Notes under the pieces: generated by a model
Database searches by the model: none
Told to the model about the DNA's origin: nothing
The model's input: the letters and a program-made list of their open reading frames with translations, nothing else
Program-made: the position numbers and the translations under genes
NCBI GenBank assembly: GCA_021837305.1
Contig: JAKBGV010000010.1
Coordinates: forward strand, 1 to 32,430
Direction of reading: 5' to 3'
Length of the DNA: 32,430 nucleotides
Source of the DNA: Actinomycetes bacterium
Lineage (GTDB): Bacteria; Actinomycetota; Acidimicrobiia; Acidimicrobiales; RAAP-2
Part shown: positions 1 through 8,314 of the stretch, one piece after another
How the letters are laid out: each line of letters opens with the position of its first letter
Numbering within the stretch: the first letter of the stretch is position 1

Positions 1-486
1 CCGCCAGGCAGTCCCGGGTTTAGCGCTATCTCGCCGGCGAGTCTGCGCTCCGACGCAGTCAAGATCGCGCGACAGGACTATCTCGATTATTCGCGTACGT
101 TCCTCTACCCGTCGAACGCACTGATGGTCAAGACCGGGCTATGGATCGAGCTCGAAGCAATCGTCGGATTCATCGTCGGACTTGGCCTGGCGTCATTGAC
201 GGGACAGTGCACGGTTCCCGTCGTGTTAATGATCGTGCTCGTGATCGTCTTGACGCCACTGCTCTCGCATGCGGTGATTGCACGCCTGATCAACTTCCAG
301 CGGGGTGTCGTCGGTCTCGCCTTGGCACAGCTCGAGCCGGGGGAACTGCCCCGCGCCTTCAGTGGCGGTGGCGGTGGTATCTCGCTCGTGCCAGAGAGCA
401 CCACCGTCGCGGTGGTGGTTGTCGTCGCCTGGTTGATTGGGTGGTCGGCCCTCGGGGCGTGGCGCATGGCCACACGCGATGCGTGA
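1..486 (+). CDS. ABC-2 type transporter permease, C-terminal part (5' end outside window)
   Basis: The frame is open from the first base of the window, so the gene starts upstream and about 161 residues are visible. They hold a soluble stretch ending YSRTFLYPSNALM, three hydrophobic segments (roughly residues 47-65, 70-90 and 134-151) and a short basic end, LGAWRMATRDA. A final membrane helix followed by a short tail with an R-x-x-T-R-D pattern is typical of ABC-2 (NatB/YhaP-like) exporter permeases. The ATPase partner would be expected upstream, outside the window. A glycine-rich loop (GGGGG) lies just before the last helix. The family assignment is by eye; the substrate is unknown. Confidence 0.55.
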   Translation, partial: PPGSPGFSAISPASLRSDAVKIARQDYLDYSRTFLYPSNALMVKTGLWIELEAIVGFIVGLGLASLTGQCTVPVVLMIVLVIVLTPLLSHAVIARLINFQRGVVGLALAQLEPGELPRAFSGGGGGISLVPESTTVAVVVVVAWLIGWSALGAWRMATRDA

Positions 487-532
487 TTCATGACGGCAGT
501 GTCGTTCACTGAGTCGGTGGCGATACCTAGCT

Positions 533-576
533 GAGCCGACCCCGTGGGGGTCGGCTGGTCATCGAGGGGTCGGCTC
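533..576. terminator. Bidirectional stem-loop between convergent genes, with a second copy of one arm
   Basis: AGCCGACCCC (534-543) and GGGGTCGGCT (547-556) form a perfect 10-bp stem with a 3-nt loop. A second copy of the right arm, GGGGTCGGCTC (566-576), can pair with 533-543 instead, giving an alternative 11-bp stem. The site lies between the stops of the ABC permease (plus strand) and the SGNH hydrolase (minus strand), where a shared terminator is expected. There is no strong T-run, so termination efficiency is uncertain. Confidence 0.6.
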
Positions 577-586
577 AATCAGTGAA

Positions 587-1489
587 TCAGTGAAACGGTG
601 GTGGCAGGACGGCGATGATGGCGTCCGCGATGGCCTCATAGCCGGCGGCGTTGGGGTGAATGTTGGGCCCGTACGGGTGGGCCGCGCACATCCACGTGAG
701 ATGACAGACGGTCGCCACATTCGTTGGCACTCGTTTGCCCGACCGGTAGGTTGTCGCGGTCTGGTGCAGGTGGAAGACACCCGCTACGTTGGCCATCGGC
801 ATGCCCTGTGACTGATAGATCGTTGCGAGTGTTTGGTCGAGCTGGCTGATGGCCTGGAGACTTGCGCGGGCGTGGATGCGACCGGTGCTGCCGTTGGCCT
901 CCTGAGCGAGGTACGGGTCGGCGAAACTGAGTCCCACGAATGTCACGTTCGGCCCAGCCGCGGCCTTCAGGACCGTCAGGATGCTGGTGAGCTGCGGTGC
1001 CATCTGGCCGATGCTTTGCTGGACGCACGTGGGGTCGACAACGCGGGTGCGCAGGCACGGCACGACCGAGTTGAAGCCGAGGTCGATCGTGACTAAACCG
1101 GTTTGATCATGGTGTGCGTTCAAAAAGGTGATCGCGTCGGCCAACTGCGAGTCGCCAGAGTGGTAACAACCGTCCTGGCCATTGACCATCGTGGCTACCG
1201 ATTCGCCCGGGCAGCCGAGTTCGGTGAGGGTGAGCGACACGCCGTGGCTCGCCTCGTATGAGATCAAGTCGTTGGCGAAGCCGTGGTGGGTCCGGTAGCC
1301 GTTGGGGTGCAGGGGTGTGGGCTGAATGCCGACCGACACTGACGCGCCGATGTCGAGATAGAAACCGGTCGTGGTTGTGGCTGTGGCCGCACCCGCTGCG
1401 CTGCTAGCGACTCCCGCTCCGGCGAGCATCGTCAACGCGGCCGCGAACGCGGCAACACCACGCGTGAACACTCGTTGGAAACGCACCAC
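587..1489 (-). CDS. Secreted SGNH/GDSL-family hydrolase (paralogue 1)
   Basis: This is a 300-aa protein with an N-terminal Sec signal peptide (basic start, hydrophobic residues about 11-35, Ala-rich cleavage region), so it acts outside the membrane. SGNH blocks are recognisable: the nucleophile Ser50 in DIGASVSVG (GAS instead of GDS), Gly in LGCPGES, Asn140 in LGFNS, and His278 in GPNIHPNAAGY. The residue three before that His is Pro rather than the usual Asp, so the enzyme may use a Ser-His dyad as some actinobacterial esterases do. Six cysteines (93, 108, 145, 155, 262, 268) are shared with the paralogue at 6105-7004 and suggest three disulfides. GTG start 1489 is supported by AAGGAG five bases upstream. 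It lies 150 bp downstream of an acyltransferase-3 gene on the same strand. Substrate unknown; esterase or acyl transfer is inferred. Confidence 0.85.
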   Translation of the reverse strand: MVRFQRVFTRGVAAFAAALTMLAGAGVASSAAGAATATTTTGFYLDIGASVSVGIQPTPLHPNGYRTHHGFANDLISYEASHGVSLTLTELGCPGESVATMVNGQDGCYHSGDSQLADAITFLNAHHDQTGLVTIDLGFNSVVPCLRTRVVDPTCVQQSIGQMAPQLTSILTVLKAAAGPNVTFVGLSFADPYLAQEANGSTGRIHARASLQAISQLDQTLATIYQSQGMPMANVAGVFHLHQTATTYRSGKRVPTNVATVCHLTWMCAAHPYGPNIHPNAAGYEAIADAIIAVLPPPFH

Positions 1490-1512
1490 TCATACTCCTT
1501 GACGTTCGTTAC

Positions 1513-1549
1513 GGCGGAGAACCGTGTGATGCTCCGCCATAGATCACAC
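1513..1549. promoter_or_regulatory. Nested inverted repeats upstream of SGNH hydrolase 1 (candidate operator)
   Basis: Two overlapping symmetric elements lie 24-60 bp before the start codon. GTGTGAT (1524-1530) and ATCACAC (1543-1549) are perfect 7-bp arms 12 bp apart. GGCGGAG (1513-1519) and CTCCGCC (1532-1538) are perfect 7-bp arms with a 12-nt loop. The first resembles a CRP-type TGTGA/TCACA site but with much wider spacing. Symmetry is direct; an operator role is inferred. Confidence 0.4.
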
Positions 1550-1639
1550 TTTGACCCCATCTACGGTACGGCGAAATCCGAAAGAGAAAGGCGTGTGCCG
1601 CGAAGAAATGAATAAGAATTCAGGGGTTTGATGCCCGCA

Positions 1640-2875
1640 CTACGGTTCGACGACGTCCATCGGCCCGTCTGCGGCGTCGCCGTGTTCGACCACCGCCGGG
1701 AGTTGGCGGCGCGGCCACAGGCTGGCCCAGGTTGCCCGGCTGCGGCCCGTGACGCCCTTGGCGACCCAGGTCCTCGCCATGAGTGCGGTGAACACAAAGC
1801 CCACGCTATAGACGATAACCAGGGCGAGCGGAGCGGCGACTTGCCAAGGGATGTGGACCCCGCTCGCGCTACGAAGTCGCACCAGCGCGGGAATCCAGAC
1901 CATCTGCGAGAGGTAGACGCCGTAGGAGTTGTCCGAACCCGACTGGACCATCGCACGGATCCGCGCTCGACGCGCCGGGGCGGTCAGATAGACCCCGAGC
2001 AAGTAAACACAGAGGATGGCTCCGATGTTGTATGGGATGATCATGGGCGAGAAGACATAGGTGCTGGCGCGAACGTAGGTCGGCAGGAAGTGGGTTGCAC
2101 CGACGTAGGTAAGGATCTCAGCGAGGGCCATGGCGGCGAGCGTTCCCCAGAGGATCAGCGCCACGTGGTGCACGATCCACTGGTGGACCTCGTCGAGGTG
2201 GAGCGCCACGATGACACCGCCCACGATGTAGATGACGTAGGAGAAGATGAGGCGCGTCTGCAGGAGCCCCGACAGTGCGAGCACGGAGTGGTGCGAGCTC
2301 ACCCAGGCGCCGTAAGCGATCTGCCACAGGAATGCGCCCACGATCAGCCGTCCGTGCCAGTTCGGGTGGCGTCGGATGAATCGGAGCATGAGAGGGAAGA
2401 GAACGTAGAATTCGCCGATGACGAGCAGGTAGTAGAGGTGGTAGTACCCGGTCGCGGTGAGGTGGACTAGTACGCGAATGCCGCTCGAACTGAACACGCG
2501 CGACGTTTCCAAGGCGTAGTACGGGAACGTTGAGCGGGTGGCGAGCGATGTGTAGAGGAAGTAGAGCACCGTCCAGGTCAAATACGGTACGCCAACCGAC
2601 ATGAAGCGTCGTTTCGCGTAGGGCAGGATCGCGACCTTCGTAGTGCTGCGATAACTGTACGTGAGCATGCACGCCGAGACGAAGAGGAAGGCGTCCCGTG
2701 AGAATCGGGTCAACATGATAAGGCCGACGACCGTCGTGCTCGTCGCCAGTGGGGCGAAGAAAATGAGGGCGTGCGTGGAGATCACGGCCGCCTGCTTGAC
2801 CGGGCGCATGGCGTCGATGTGGTCTAGACGTCGACGGGTGCCCGAAGGGGGCGCCAAGGGTTCGGACGCACTCAT
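1640..2875 (-). CDS. Acyltransferase-3 (OafA/OatA-type) integral membrane acyltransferase
   Basis: This protein of about 411 aa has roughly ten hydrophobic helices and a cytoplasmic Arg/Pro-rich tail. The N-terminal region MRPVKQAAVISTHALIFFAP carries the early His typical of acyltransferase-3 proteins, and the late helix GVYLSQMVWIPAL fits the family. Members move acyl groups across or within the membrane and O-acylate glycans, peptidoglycan or lipids. The start is placed at ATG 2875, 28 bp after the acyl-AMP ligase stop; an in-frame GTG at 2944 would overlap the ligase end but has no clear ribosome site. The gene follows the aldehyde dehydrogenase and ligase on the same strand and precedes a secreted SGNH protein, so it likely receives the acyl group they prepare. 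No SGNH domain is fused to it, unlike OatA. Substrate and acceptor unknown. Confidence 0.85.
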   Translation of the reverse strand: MSASEPLAPPSGTRRRLDHIDAMRPVKQAAVISTHALIFFAPLATSTTVVGLIMLTRFSRDAFLFVSACMLTYSYRSTTKVAILPYAKRRFMSVGVPYLTWTVLYFLYTSLATRSTFPYYALETSRVFSSSGIRVLVHLTATGYYHLYYLLVIGEFYVLFPLMLRFIRRHPNWHGRLIVGAFLWQIAYGAWVSSHHSVLALSGLLQTRLIFSYVIYIVGGVIVALHLDEVHQWIVHHVALILWGTLAAMALAEILTYVGATHFLPTYVRASTYVFSPMIIPYNIGAILCVYLLGVYLTAPARRARIRAMVQSGSDNSYGVYLSQMVWIPALVRLRSASGVHIPWQVAAPLALVIVYSVGFVFTALMARTWVAKGVTGRSRATWASLWPRRQLPAVVEHGDAADGPMDVVEP

Positions 2876-2903
2876 CAGCGATCCATTGGCACCAGGTGCT
2901 TCA

Positions 2904-4415
2904 TTACCTGATGTCCTTCCTAATGATGACCTCGAGCGGCTCACTCGTCAGGCGATGCTTTTGGATCTTGCCCGTAGCGTGGGCTGGTAGCTGCGCCACC
3001 ACCGTGAAGGAGACGGGCCAGTGGGTCTTTGGAAACCCCGTGGTGACGACGTCGCGCAACAGGGATAGCACGAAATCGTGGTCGCAGTCATCGGCGAGTT
3101 CCACGTACGCCGTAGGCACCTCGCCGAAGACGTCGTCGGGAAGAGCGATGACCGCAACGCCCCGTACGGCCTCGACACCGAGGATTGCGTCCTCGAGTTC
3201 GCGCGGGAAGATCTTCTCGCCGCCTCGGTTGATCACGTCGTCGCTGCGTCCAACGAGGTAGAGGTAGCCGTCCTCATCGAGGTAACCGAGGTCGCCCGTG
3301 CGCAGCCATCCATCGACGCTGAATCGATCCTCGTAGCCGGCGCTTTCGTAGCGCGTGATCACCGATGGCCCGCGAATCTCGACGTGGCCGACATTTGTTG
3401 CCGACACCGTTGGGTCGGATTCGTCCTCTGGGAAAGGCGCGATGCGCAACTCCACACCGACGGGAACGCCAGCCGAGCCGGGCCTACGCTCACCGTCGAG
3501 TGGATTGGCGCTGATCTGGCTCGCGGCTTCGGTCATGCCGTAGGACTCAATCACGGGTATGCCTATCGTCGACTGGAAGTGCGCCAAGACCGCTGGTGAG
3601 AGCGGCGCGGACGCCGAGCGGACGAAGCGGATGCGCTGCGCGATGACCTCGGACTCGTGCAAGTTGGACAGCCGGGCGATGATCGCGGGCACCGCGTTGA
3701 TCCAGGTGACCTTGTACTGGTCGGCCAGCGCCCAGAAGTCGGTGCGATGGAACCGCTCGTCCAAGACCAGCGATGAACCGGCGACCAAGGACGCCAACAG
3801 TCCGACGACTTCCGCGTTGATGTGCCAGAGGGGGAGGGGATTGAGACCACGATCCGCCGGAGTGAGCTGATTGTGCGCCGCGATCAGCTCGGCCGTGTGG
3901 AGCAGTTGTGCGGCGGGAAGCGCCATGACTTTGGGCGTACCGGTCGTGCCTGAGGAGGCGAGGATCACACCGCCCGCATTGATCGGTGAACTACCGCTCG
4001 GCGGCCGAGCCAGTGGCTCTGTTCCCACATCGTGCCAATTCGCGATAACCGCTCCGGGACGTTCACGGTCACTGATGACGGTGTCGACACCGAGACGGTG
4101 AAGTCGAGCGTTGAGGGCTTCGACGTTGATCGGGCTCATGGTGGGATCAAGTGGGGCCACCCAGAGACCGCAGGCGATGATGGACAGGAATGCCCGTGCG
4201 AATTCCAGGGGGTCGCGAATCAGCAGTCCGACGCGGTCTCCGCTACGCAGATCGAGTTCTCGCAGCCGTTCGGACCACCAGTCCATGGCACGCGCGAGGT
4301 CCTCGAAGGAGACGACGTCGGTGGAGCGCAGCCGCAGCAGGTACGAAGTGGCCCCGAAGCGCTGGGATTGTCGAGCGATCAGAGCGCCGAGGGACCGTGG
4401 GTGTTCGTCGCTCAC
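2904..4415 (-). CDS. Acyl-CoA synthetase / AMP-dependent acid ligase (ANL superfamily)
   Basis: This 503-aa enzyme activates a carboxylic acid with ATP to acyl-AMP and, in most relatives, acyl-CoA. Core motifs appear in order: SSGTTGTPK (about 154-162), ESYGMTEAA, GWLRTGDLGYLDEDG, the hinge RSDDVINRGGEKIFPRELE, and C-terminal ATGKIQKHRL with the catalytic Lys. The length is normal for medium/long-chain or aryl acid ligases. I place the start at GTG 4415, because GAGGG lies five bases upstream; a start at 4457 would add 14 residues without a ribosome site. It lies 95 bp after an aldehyde dehydrogenase that could supply the acid and just before an acyltransferase-3 that could use the product. 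Acid substrate not predictable by eye. Confidence 0.9.
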   Translation of the reverse strand: MSDEHPRSLGALIARQSQRFGATSYLLRLRSTDVVSFEDLARAMDWWSERLRELDLRSGDRVGLLIRDPLEFARAFLSIIACGLWVAPLDPTMSPINVEALNARLHRLGVDTVISDRERPGAVIANWHDVGTEPLARPPSGSSPINAGGVILASSGTTGTPKVMALPAAQLLHTAELIAAHNQLTPADRGLNPLPLWHINAEVVGLLASLVAGSSLVLDERFHRTDFWALADQYKVTWINAVPAIIARLSNLHESEVIAQRIRFVRSASAPLSPAVLAHFQSTIGIPVIESYGMTEAASQISANPLDGERRPGSAGVPVGVELRIAPFPEDESDPTVSATNVGHVEIRGPSVITRYESAGYEDRFSVDGWLRTGDLGYLDEDGYLYLVGRSDDVINRGGEKIFPRELEDAILGVEAVRGVAVIALPDDVFGEVPTAYVELADDCDHDFVLSLLRDVVTTGFPKTHWPVSFTVVAQLPAHATGKIQKHRLTSEPLEVIIRKDIR

Positions 4416-4450
4416 GAGAGCCCTCGGATGCCGTGCGGCCACTGCACGCG

Positions 4451-4490
4451 GGCGCATCGCAGGGCGCGGGTGCCTTGGCGCATCGCAGGA
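4451..4490. repeat. 13-bp direct repeat in the ALDH-ligase spacer
   Basis: GGCGCATCGCAGG occurs at 4451-4463 and again at 4478-4490, 27 bp apart, within the 95-bp gap between the aldehyde dehydrogenase stop and the ligase start. It may be a tandem-duplication trace or a regulatory element; nothing distinguishes these. Confidence 0.35.
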
Positions 4491-4510
4491 TTCACTGGGT
4501 GGTGGCGCAT

Positions 4511-6010
4511 TCAGCGGGTCTGGGTCCAGACGGCCTTGGTTTCCAGGAACTCATCGATGTGTTCGACGCCGCCTTCGCGGCCGTAGCCGCTCATGCGGTA
4601 GCCACCGAAGGGGACGGCGGGGTCCATCTGGCCGTAACAGTTGACCCAGACCGTTCCGGTGCGCAGGGCGCTCACGGTCCGAGTCGCTTTGGTGATGTCA
4701 TTCGTCCACACACCACCGCCCAGACCGAAGGGACTGGTATTGGCGAGTTTGATGACCGACTCGTAGTCATCGAAGGGCATGACCGAGACGACCGGTCCGA
4801 AAATCTCTTCTTTGGCGACGCGCATGTCATTGTTCACGTTGGTGAAGATCGTGGGCGAAACGAAGTAACCCCTGGCGTAGTCACCCTCGGTGAGTCTCGT
4901 ACCACCGGTGTAGACGGCGGCCCCCTCGGCGCGACCGACGTCGAAGTAACTGGTCACGCGATCGAGCTGGGTCTGTGAGACGACCGGCCCGAGTTGCGTG
5001 GTGTCGTCGAGCCCGTTGCCCACGGTAAGTGAGTTCGTGTAGGCGGACATGGCTTGGACGAAGTCGTCGTAGATGCCGCGTTCGACGAAGAGCCGGGTGC
5101 CAGCGCTGCACACTTGTCCGGAGTTGGTGAAGGCCGCCATCGCCGCGCCGGGGACTGCGAGGTCGAGGTCGGCGTCGTTGAAGACGATATTGGGCGATTT
5201 GCCGCCGAGCTCCAATGTCACACGCTTCAACGTGGTGGCGGCAGCGCGCACGATGGCTTGGCCCGTCGCAGTCGAGCCCGTGAAGGCGATCTTGTCGACG
5301 CCGGGGTGGACGCTCAACGCGGCGCCGGCGGTCTCGCCGTAACCGGTCACGACGTTGACGACACCGTTAGGCAGGCCGGCCTCAAGGAGGAGTTCGCTCA
5401 GCCAGAGTGCGCTCAGTGACGCTTCCTCCGCGGGTTTGAGCACGACAGTGCAGCCCGCGGCGAGTGCGGCGCCGACCTTCCAGATGAAGGCGATGTGGGG
5501 ATTGTTCCACGGGATGATGGCACCGACTACGCCCACAGGTTCGCGCAACGTGTGGGTATGGAAGTCACCCGGGATTGAGTTAGCGATCGTCTCACCGCGC
5601 AGCGCCGTCGTAAGGCCGGCGTAGAAGCGGGCCATGCCGACCGCTCGGCGTAGGTTGCCACGCATGCGCTGGATCGGAGCGCCCATGTCCAGAGTGTCCA
5701 ACACCGCCAGGTCGTCGTGTCGCGTCTCAACTAGGTCGGCGAACCGCAACATAATTCGTTGGCGGTCGTAAGGCTTCATCCTCGACCACGGGCCGTCGTC
5801 GAAGGCGTGACGTGCGGCTGTGACTGCCCGATCAACGTCGGGCGCGTCGCCGGCCGGCAGTCGGGCGAGTAGTTCTCCCGTCGCTGGATTCAACGTGTCG
5901 AACGTCTCGCCCGAAAGAGCATGGACGAATGCGCCGTCGATCAGCATCAACGGAAGACCACCGGAGACGAATCGTTCAATCGCCGAGGGGACGAAGACTT
6001 CCTGTGGCAT
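4511..6010 (-). CDS. NAD(P)-dependent aldehyde dehydrogenase
   Basis: This 499-aa protein is a full-length aldehyde dehydrogenase oxidising an aldehyde to the acid. Active-site elements are intact: Asn169 in IPWNNP, cofactor-binding Lys192 in LKPAEE, FTGSTATG (about 243-250), general-base Glu267 in LELGGKS and nucleophile Cys301 in GQVCSAG. The conserved end FGGYRMSGYGREGG is present. The start is set at ATG 6010, preceded by AAGGGG with six bases of spacing; an in-frame GTG at 6025 would place that ribosome site inside the gene. It is the first gene of a minus-strand run leading to an acyl-AMP ligase and an acyltransferase-3, suggesting that its acid product is activated next. Specific substrate unknown. 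Confidence 0.92.
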   Translation of the reverse strand: MPQEVFVPSAIERFVSGGLPLMLIDGAFVHALSGETFDTLNPATGELLARLPAGDAPDVDRAVTAARHAFDDGPWSRMKPYDRQRIMLRFADLVETRHDDLAVLDTLDMGAPIQRMRGNLRRAVGMARFYAGLTTALRGETIANSIPGDFHTHTLREPVGVVGAIIPWNNPHIAFIWKVGAALAAGCTVVLKPAEEASLSALWLSELLLEAGLPNGVVNVVTGYGETAGAALSVHPGVDKIAFTGSTATGQAIVRAAATTLKRVTLELGGKSPNIVFNDADLDLAVPGAAMAAFTNSGQVCSAGTRLFVERGIYDDFVQAMSAYTNSLTVGNGLDDTTQLGPVVSQTQLDRVTSYFDVGRAEGAAVYTGGTRLTEGDYARGYFVSPTIFTNVNNDMRVAKEEIFGPVVSVMPFDDYESVIKLANTSPFGLGGGVWTNDITKATRTVSALRTGTVWVNCYGQMDPAVPFGGYRMSGYGREGGVEHIDEFLETKAVWTQTR

Positions 6011-6104
6011 GAATGGCCCCTTCACTCAGTGTTTGCGGACACCGCGTCGGCGCACGGCCCCGGTCTTGGCAACCGGTGTCGACGCCACGGTGTTGCACCC
6101 AAAG

Positions 6105-7004
6105 TTAGCCTCGCCACGCCGGCGGCAATGTCGCTTCGATAGCCGAGGCGATTACCCGGTACCCAGCGTTGTTCGGGTGATCGTCGGGTCCGAACGGGTA
6201 GCCAGTGCAGTCCCAGGTCAGTTGGCATGCCCTCGCCACGTTCAACGGCACTACCCCGACGCCCTTCAGCATGGTCGGCGTACGGTTGTCGAGTTGGAAG
6301 GCACCCGCCACGTTGGCGACGGGGATCTTAGACGCGTGGTACAGGCGGATGAGGTCGGTGTCGAGCGCAGACATCGCTTGGAGGGTCTGCGTCGCTGCCG
6401 TCACGTGGACGCCACCCTGGAGGTACTTCGAGAGGAAGGGATCGCCGTAGTCGATGCCTATGAAGTGGACATTTGGTCCCGCAGCTGATTTCAGCGCGTT
6501 CAGCACCGGTGTGAGGTCACGGGTTACGTTGGCGAGGCCCATGGCAACACACGTCGGGTCGACGACGGCGGCGGCGAGACAGGGTCGCACGTCATTGAAG
6601 CCCAGGTCGATGGTGACCAGTCCGACGGCGTCGTGATTCGCTTGGAGGAACTGCTCGGCGGTCAGCAGTTGGCGCTGGGGCAACGTATAGCAGTGGTCGC
6701 CACTGAGAAGCATCGACTCGACGGTCTCGCCGGGGCAGCCGATCTGTCGTAACCGCAGGTCGACGCCTCTGGTCGCCAAGTAGTTGACGACGTCGTTTGC
6801 GTACGCTGTGTCGGTGCGATGGCTGTTGTGTTTCGGTATCCCGGTTGGTTGGTAACCCAAGGACGACGACGCGCCGATGTCAAGATAGAAACCCGTGGCC
6901 ACGGTGGCGCTTGATCCGGTGAAAGGGTGGACGAGTAGGTAGGCACCGATGACGGCGGTGGCGACTGCGACAACCGCGAGCCGCCGGACAAGCTGCACGA
7001 ACAC
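6105..7004 (-). CDS. Secreted SGNH/GDSL-family hydrolase (paralogue 2)
   Basis: This 299-aa protein is a paralogue of the one at 587-1489, sharing its length, signal/anchor region (residues 6-26), the DIGASSSLG nucleophile block (Ser46), Gly in IGCPGET, LGFND (Asn137) and the HPNNAGY block (His276), plus the six cysteines. Here the Asn block is canonical GxND, and acidic residues Asp274 and Asp275 sit beside the catalytic His, so this copy looks more complete. The start is GTG 7004, preceded by GGGGG with eight bases of spacing. A longer reading to 7289 would add 95 residues without family resemblance, before the signal sequence, and is rejected. It lies 94 bp upstream of the aldehyde dehydrogenase on the same strand, so the paralogues bracket the acylation genes. 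Confidence 0.85.
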   Translation of the reverse strand: MFVQLVRRLAVVAVATAVIGAYLLVHPFTGSSATVATGFYLDIGASSSLGYQPTGIPKHNSHRTDTAYANDVVNYLATRGVDLRLRQIGCPGETVESMLLSGDHCYTLPQRQLLTAEQFLQANHDAVGLVTIDLGFNDVRPCLAAAVVDPTCVAMGLANVTRDLTPVLNALKSAAGPNVHFIGIDYGDPFLSKYLQGGVHVTAATQTLQAMSALDTDLIRLYHASKIPVANVAGAFQLDNRTPTMLKGVGVVPLNVARACQLTWDCTGYPFGPDDHPNNAGYRVIASAIEATLPPAWRG

Positions 7005-7253
7005 GTGAGATACCCCCAGGTCGATAGAGCGGTGCCAACAGTCTGCCACAGACGGTCGCCGTGAGAGCGTCAGCAGAGTGCCACAGTCGCCAGCCAGCGA
7101 AGCGTCACGCTGCGTGAACTGTCTAGTGAGCTCTGTTTTCTGAGTCATCACACGGCCGATGTTCACGGCCGCGGTAGTGCTCAGGCGGTGAAGCAACCGG
7201 CGCAGGTCGTCACCTATGGTTTCGCTCCGCTGCGAGAATCGCGAGTGAGTACG

Positions 7254-8126
7254 ATGGCCGAGATTACGGGGAGGTGGCGTACGCGACACGAATGGTCCAC
7301 TCGCACGAGACGAGCGGTGAGGGGACCCACGTCGGCGGTCGTGGCACGACGACCGTGGTCGCTACGACGGATCCCGATTCGCTACGTCGGGGTCCTCGTA
7401 GGTTCACTCATGGCGTGGCAATTGGTGGCAATCAGTCACGTCTTCCCGAGTTTTGCGTTCCCGTCGCCTTCGAGCACCTGGGACTCATTCCTCCAGACGC
7501 TGCACCACGGGTATCAGGGGTCGACATTGCTCGCCGACCTGATGGTGAGCCTAGAACGGGTGTCAATCGCGTACGTGGGGGCAGTGGTGATCGGCGTGGT
7601 GCTGGGTTTCTCGATGACCCAGAGCCGCGCGGTGTTCACGGTGGTCGATCCGTTCTTGCAGTTTCTGCGACCGATTCCGCCGCTCGCCTACATTCCGCTC
7701 TTCGTCGTGTGGTTCGGTATTGGCGAAATGCCCAAGGTGCTCTTGATCCTTGTCTCGACTGTTCCCGTGATCGTCATCAATACGATCAACGGCGTGCGAT
7801 CGACGCCCAACTACCGGATCGAGTTGGCCCGAAATCTCGGTGCCAATCGACGTCAAATCCTCGGCCGGGTCGTCTTCCCATCGGCCTTGCCGGATATCTT
7901 CACCGGTATGAAGGTGGCTATCGGTGTGGCGTGGAGCACACTCGTCGCGGCCGAGCTCATCGCGGCGAGCCGCGGACTCGGCTGGTTAATCGAACAGGCG
8001 GGGACCGAACTGCAGACGGGCATCGTGGTGACGGGGATCATCTTGATCGGCATCATGGGCTACCTCATGGATCTGGCTATCCGCGTGCTCGAACGCGTGG
8101 TCATCCCCTGGCGCGACTTCGTGTGA
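7254..8126 (+). CDS. NitT/TauT-family ABC transporter permease (SsuC/TauC-like)
   Basis: This is the membrane subunit of an importer for nitrate, sulfonate, taurine, thiamine precursor or a similar solute. It has an Arg-rich cytoplasmic N-terminus, about six transmembrane helices and the EAA coupling loop around ELARNLGANRRQILGRV, which contacts the ATPase. Signature stretches such as LRPIPPLAYIPLFVVWFG fit this family. The start is uncertain: ATG 7254 gives 290 aa, near family size, while GTG 7245 and GTG 7188 are in frame; none has a strong ribosome site. The binding protein and ATPase follow on the same strand. Gene order permease-binding protein-ATPase does not reveal the substrate. Confidence 0.88.
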   Translation: MAEITGRWRTRHEWSTRTRRAVRGPTSAVVARRPWSLRRIPIRYVGVLVGSLMAWQLVAISHVFPSFAFPSPSSTWDSFLQTLHHGYQGSTLLADLMVSLERVSIAYVGAVVIGVVLGFSMTQSRAVFTVVDPFLQFLRPIPPLAYIPLFVVWFGIGEMPKVLLILVSTVPVIVINTINGVRSTPNYRIELARNLGANRRQILGRVVFPSALPDIFTGMKVAIGVAWSTLVAAELIAASRGLGWLIEQAGTELQTGIVVTGIILIGIMGYLMDLAIRVLERVVIPWRDFV

Positions 8127-8179
8127 GGTCCATTTGAGCGCGCTGGCGGACGCGCCGTGAAAATTCGGTGGATTTCTTG

Positions 8180-8198
8180 ACTGTAAGTGCCCCACAGT
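8180..8198. promoter_or_regulatory. Short inverted repeat in the permease-binding protein gap
   Basis: ACTGT (8180-8184) and ACAGT (8194-8198) are symmetric arms in the 188-bp gap before the binding-protein gene, partly overlapping TTGACT (8177-8182), which resembles a -35 box. No well-spaced -10 was found for that box. This could be an operator or a small RNA hairpin that helps the binding protein to be made in excess of the permease. Weak evidence. Confidence 0.25.
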
Positions 8199-8314
8199 TC
8201 GGGTGTTGGCGGTAAGAATGTAAAAATGCGGCGGTGCCTGTCAGCGCGTTCACGCGAATCCGGCGGATTTGGGTGGACGAGGTAGCCGCGCGAGGGAGAT
8301 TCGAGGGAGGCACG

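Noticed and set aside
1524-1549. CRP-type operator TGTGA/TCACA
   Set aside because: The arms are 14 bases apart rather than the six of a CRP site, so it is listed only as an unassigned inverted repeat.
1628-2470. 280-codon plus-strand frame
   Set aside because: Antisense to the acyltransferase-3 gene; highly charged composition with many Asp-Glu-Arg repeats is a mirror of hydrophobic codons on the other strand.
7005-7289. N-terminal extension of SGNH hydrolase 2 (start at 7289)
   Set aside because: It would put 95 unrelated residues before the signal sequence; the GTG at 7004 has a good ribosome site and gives the same length as the paralogue.
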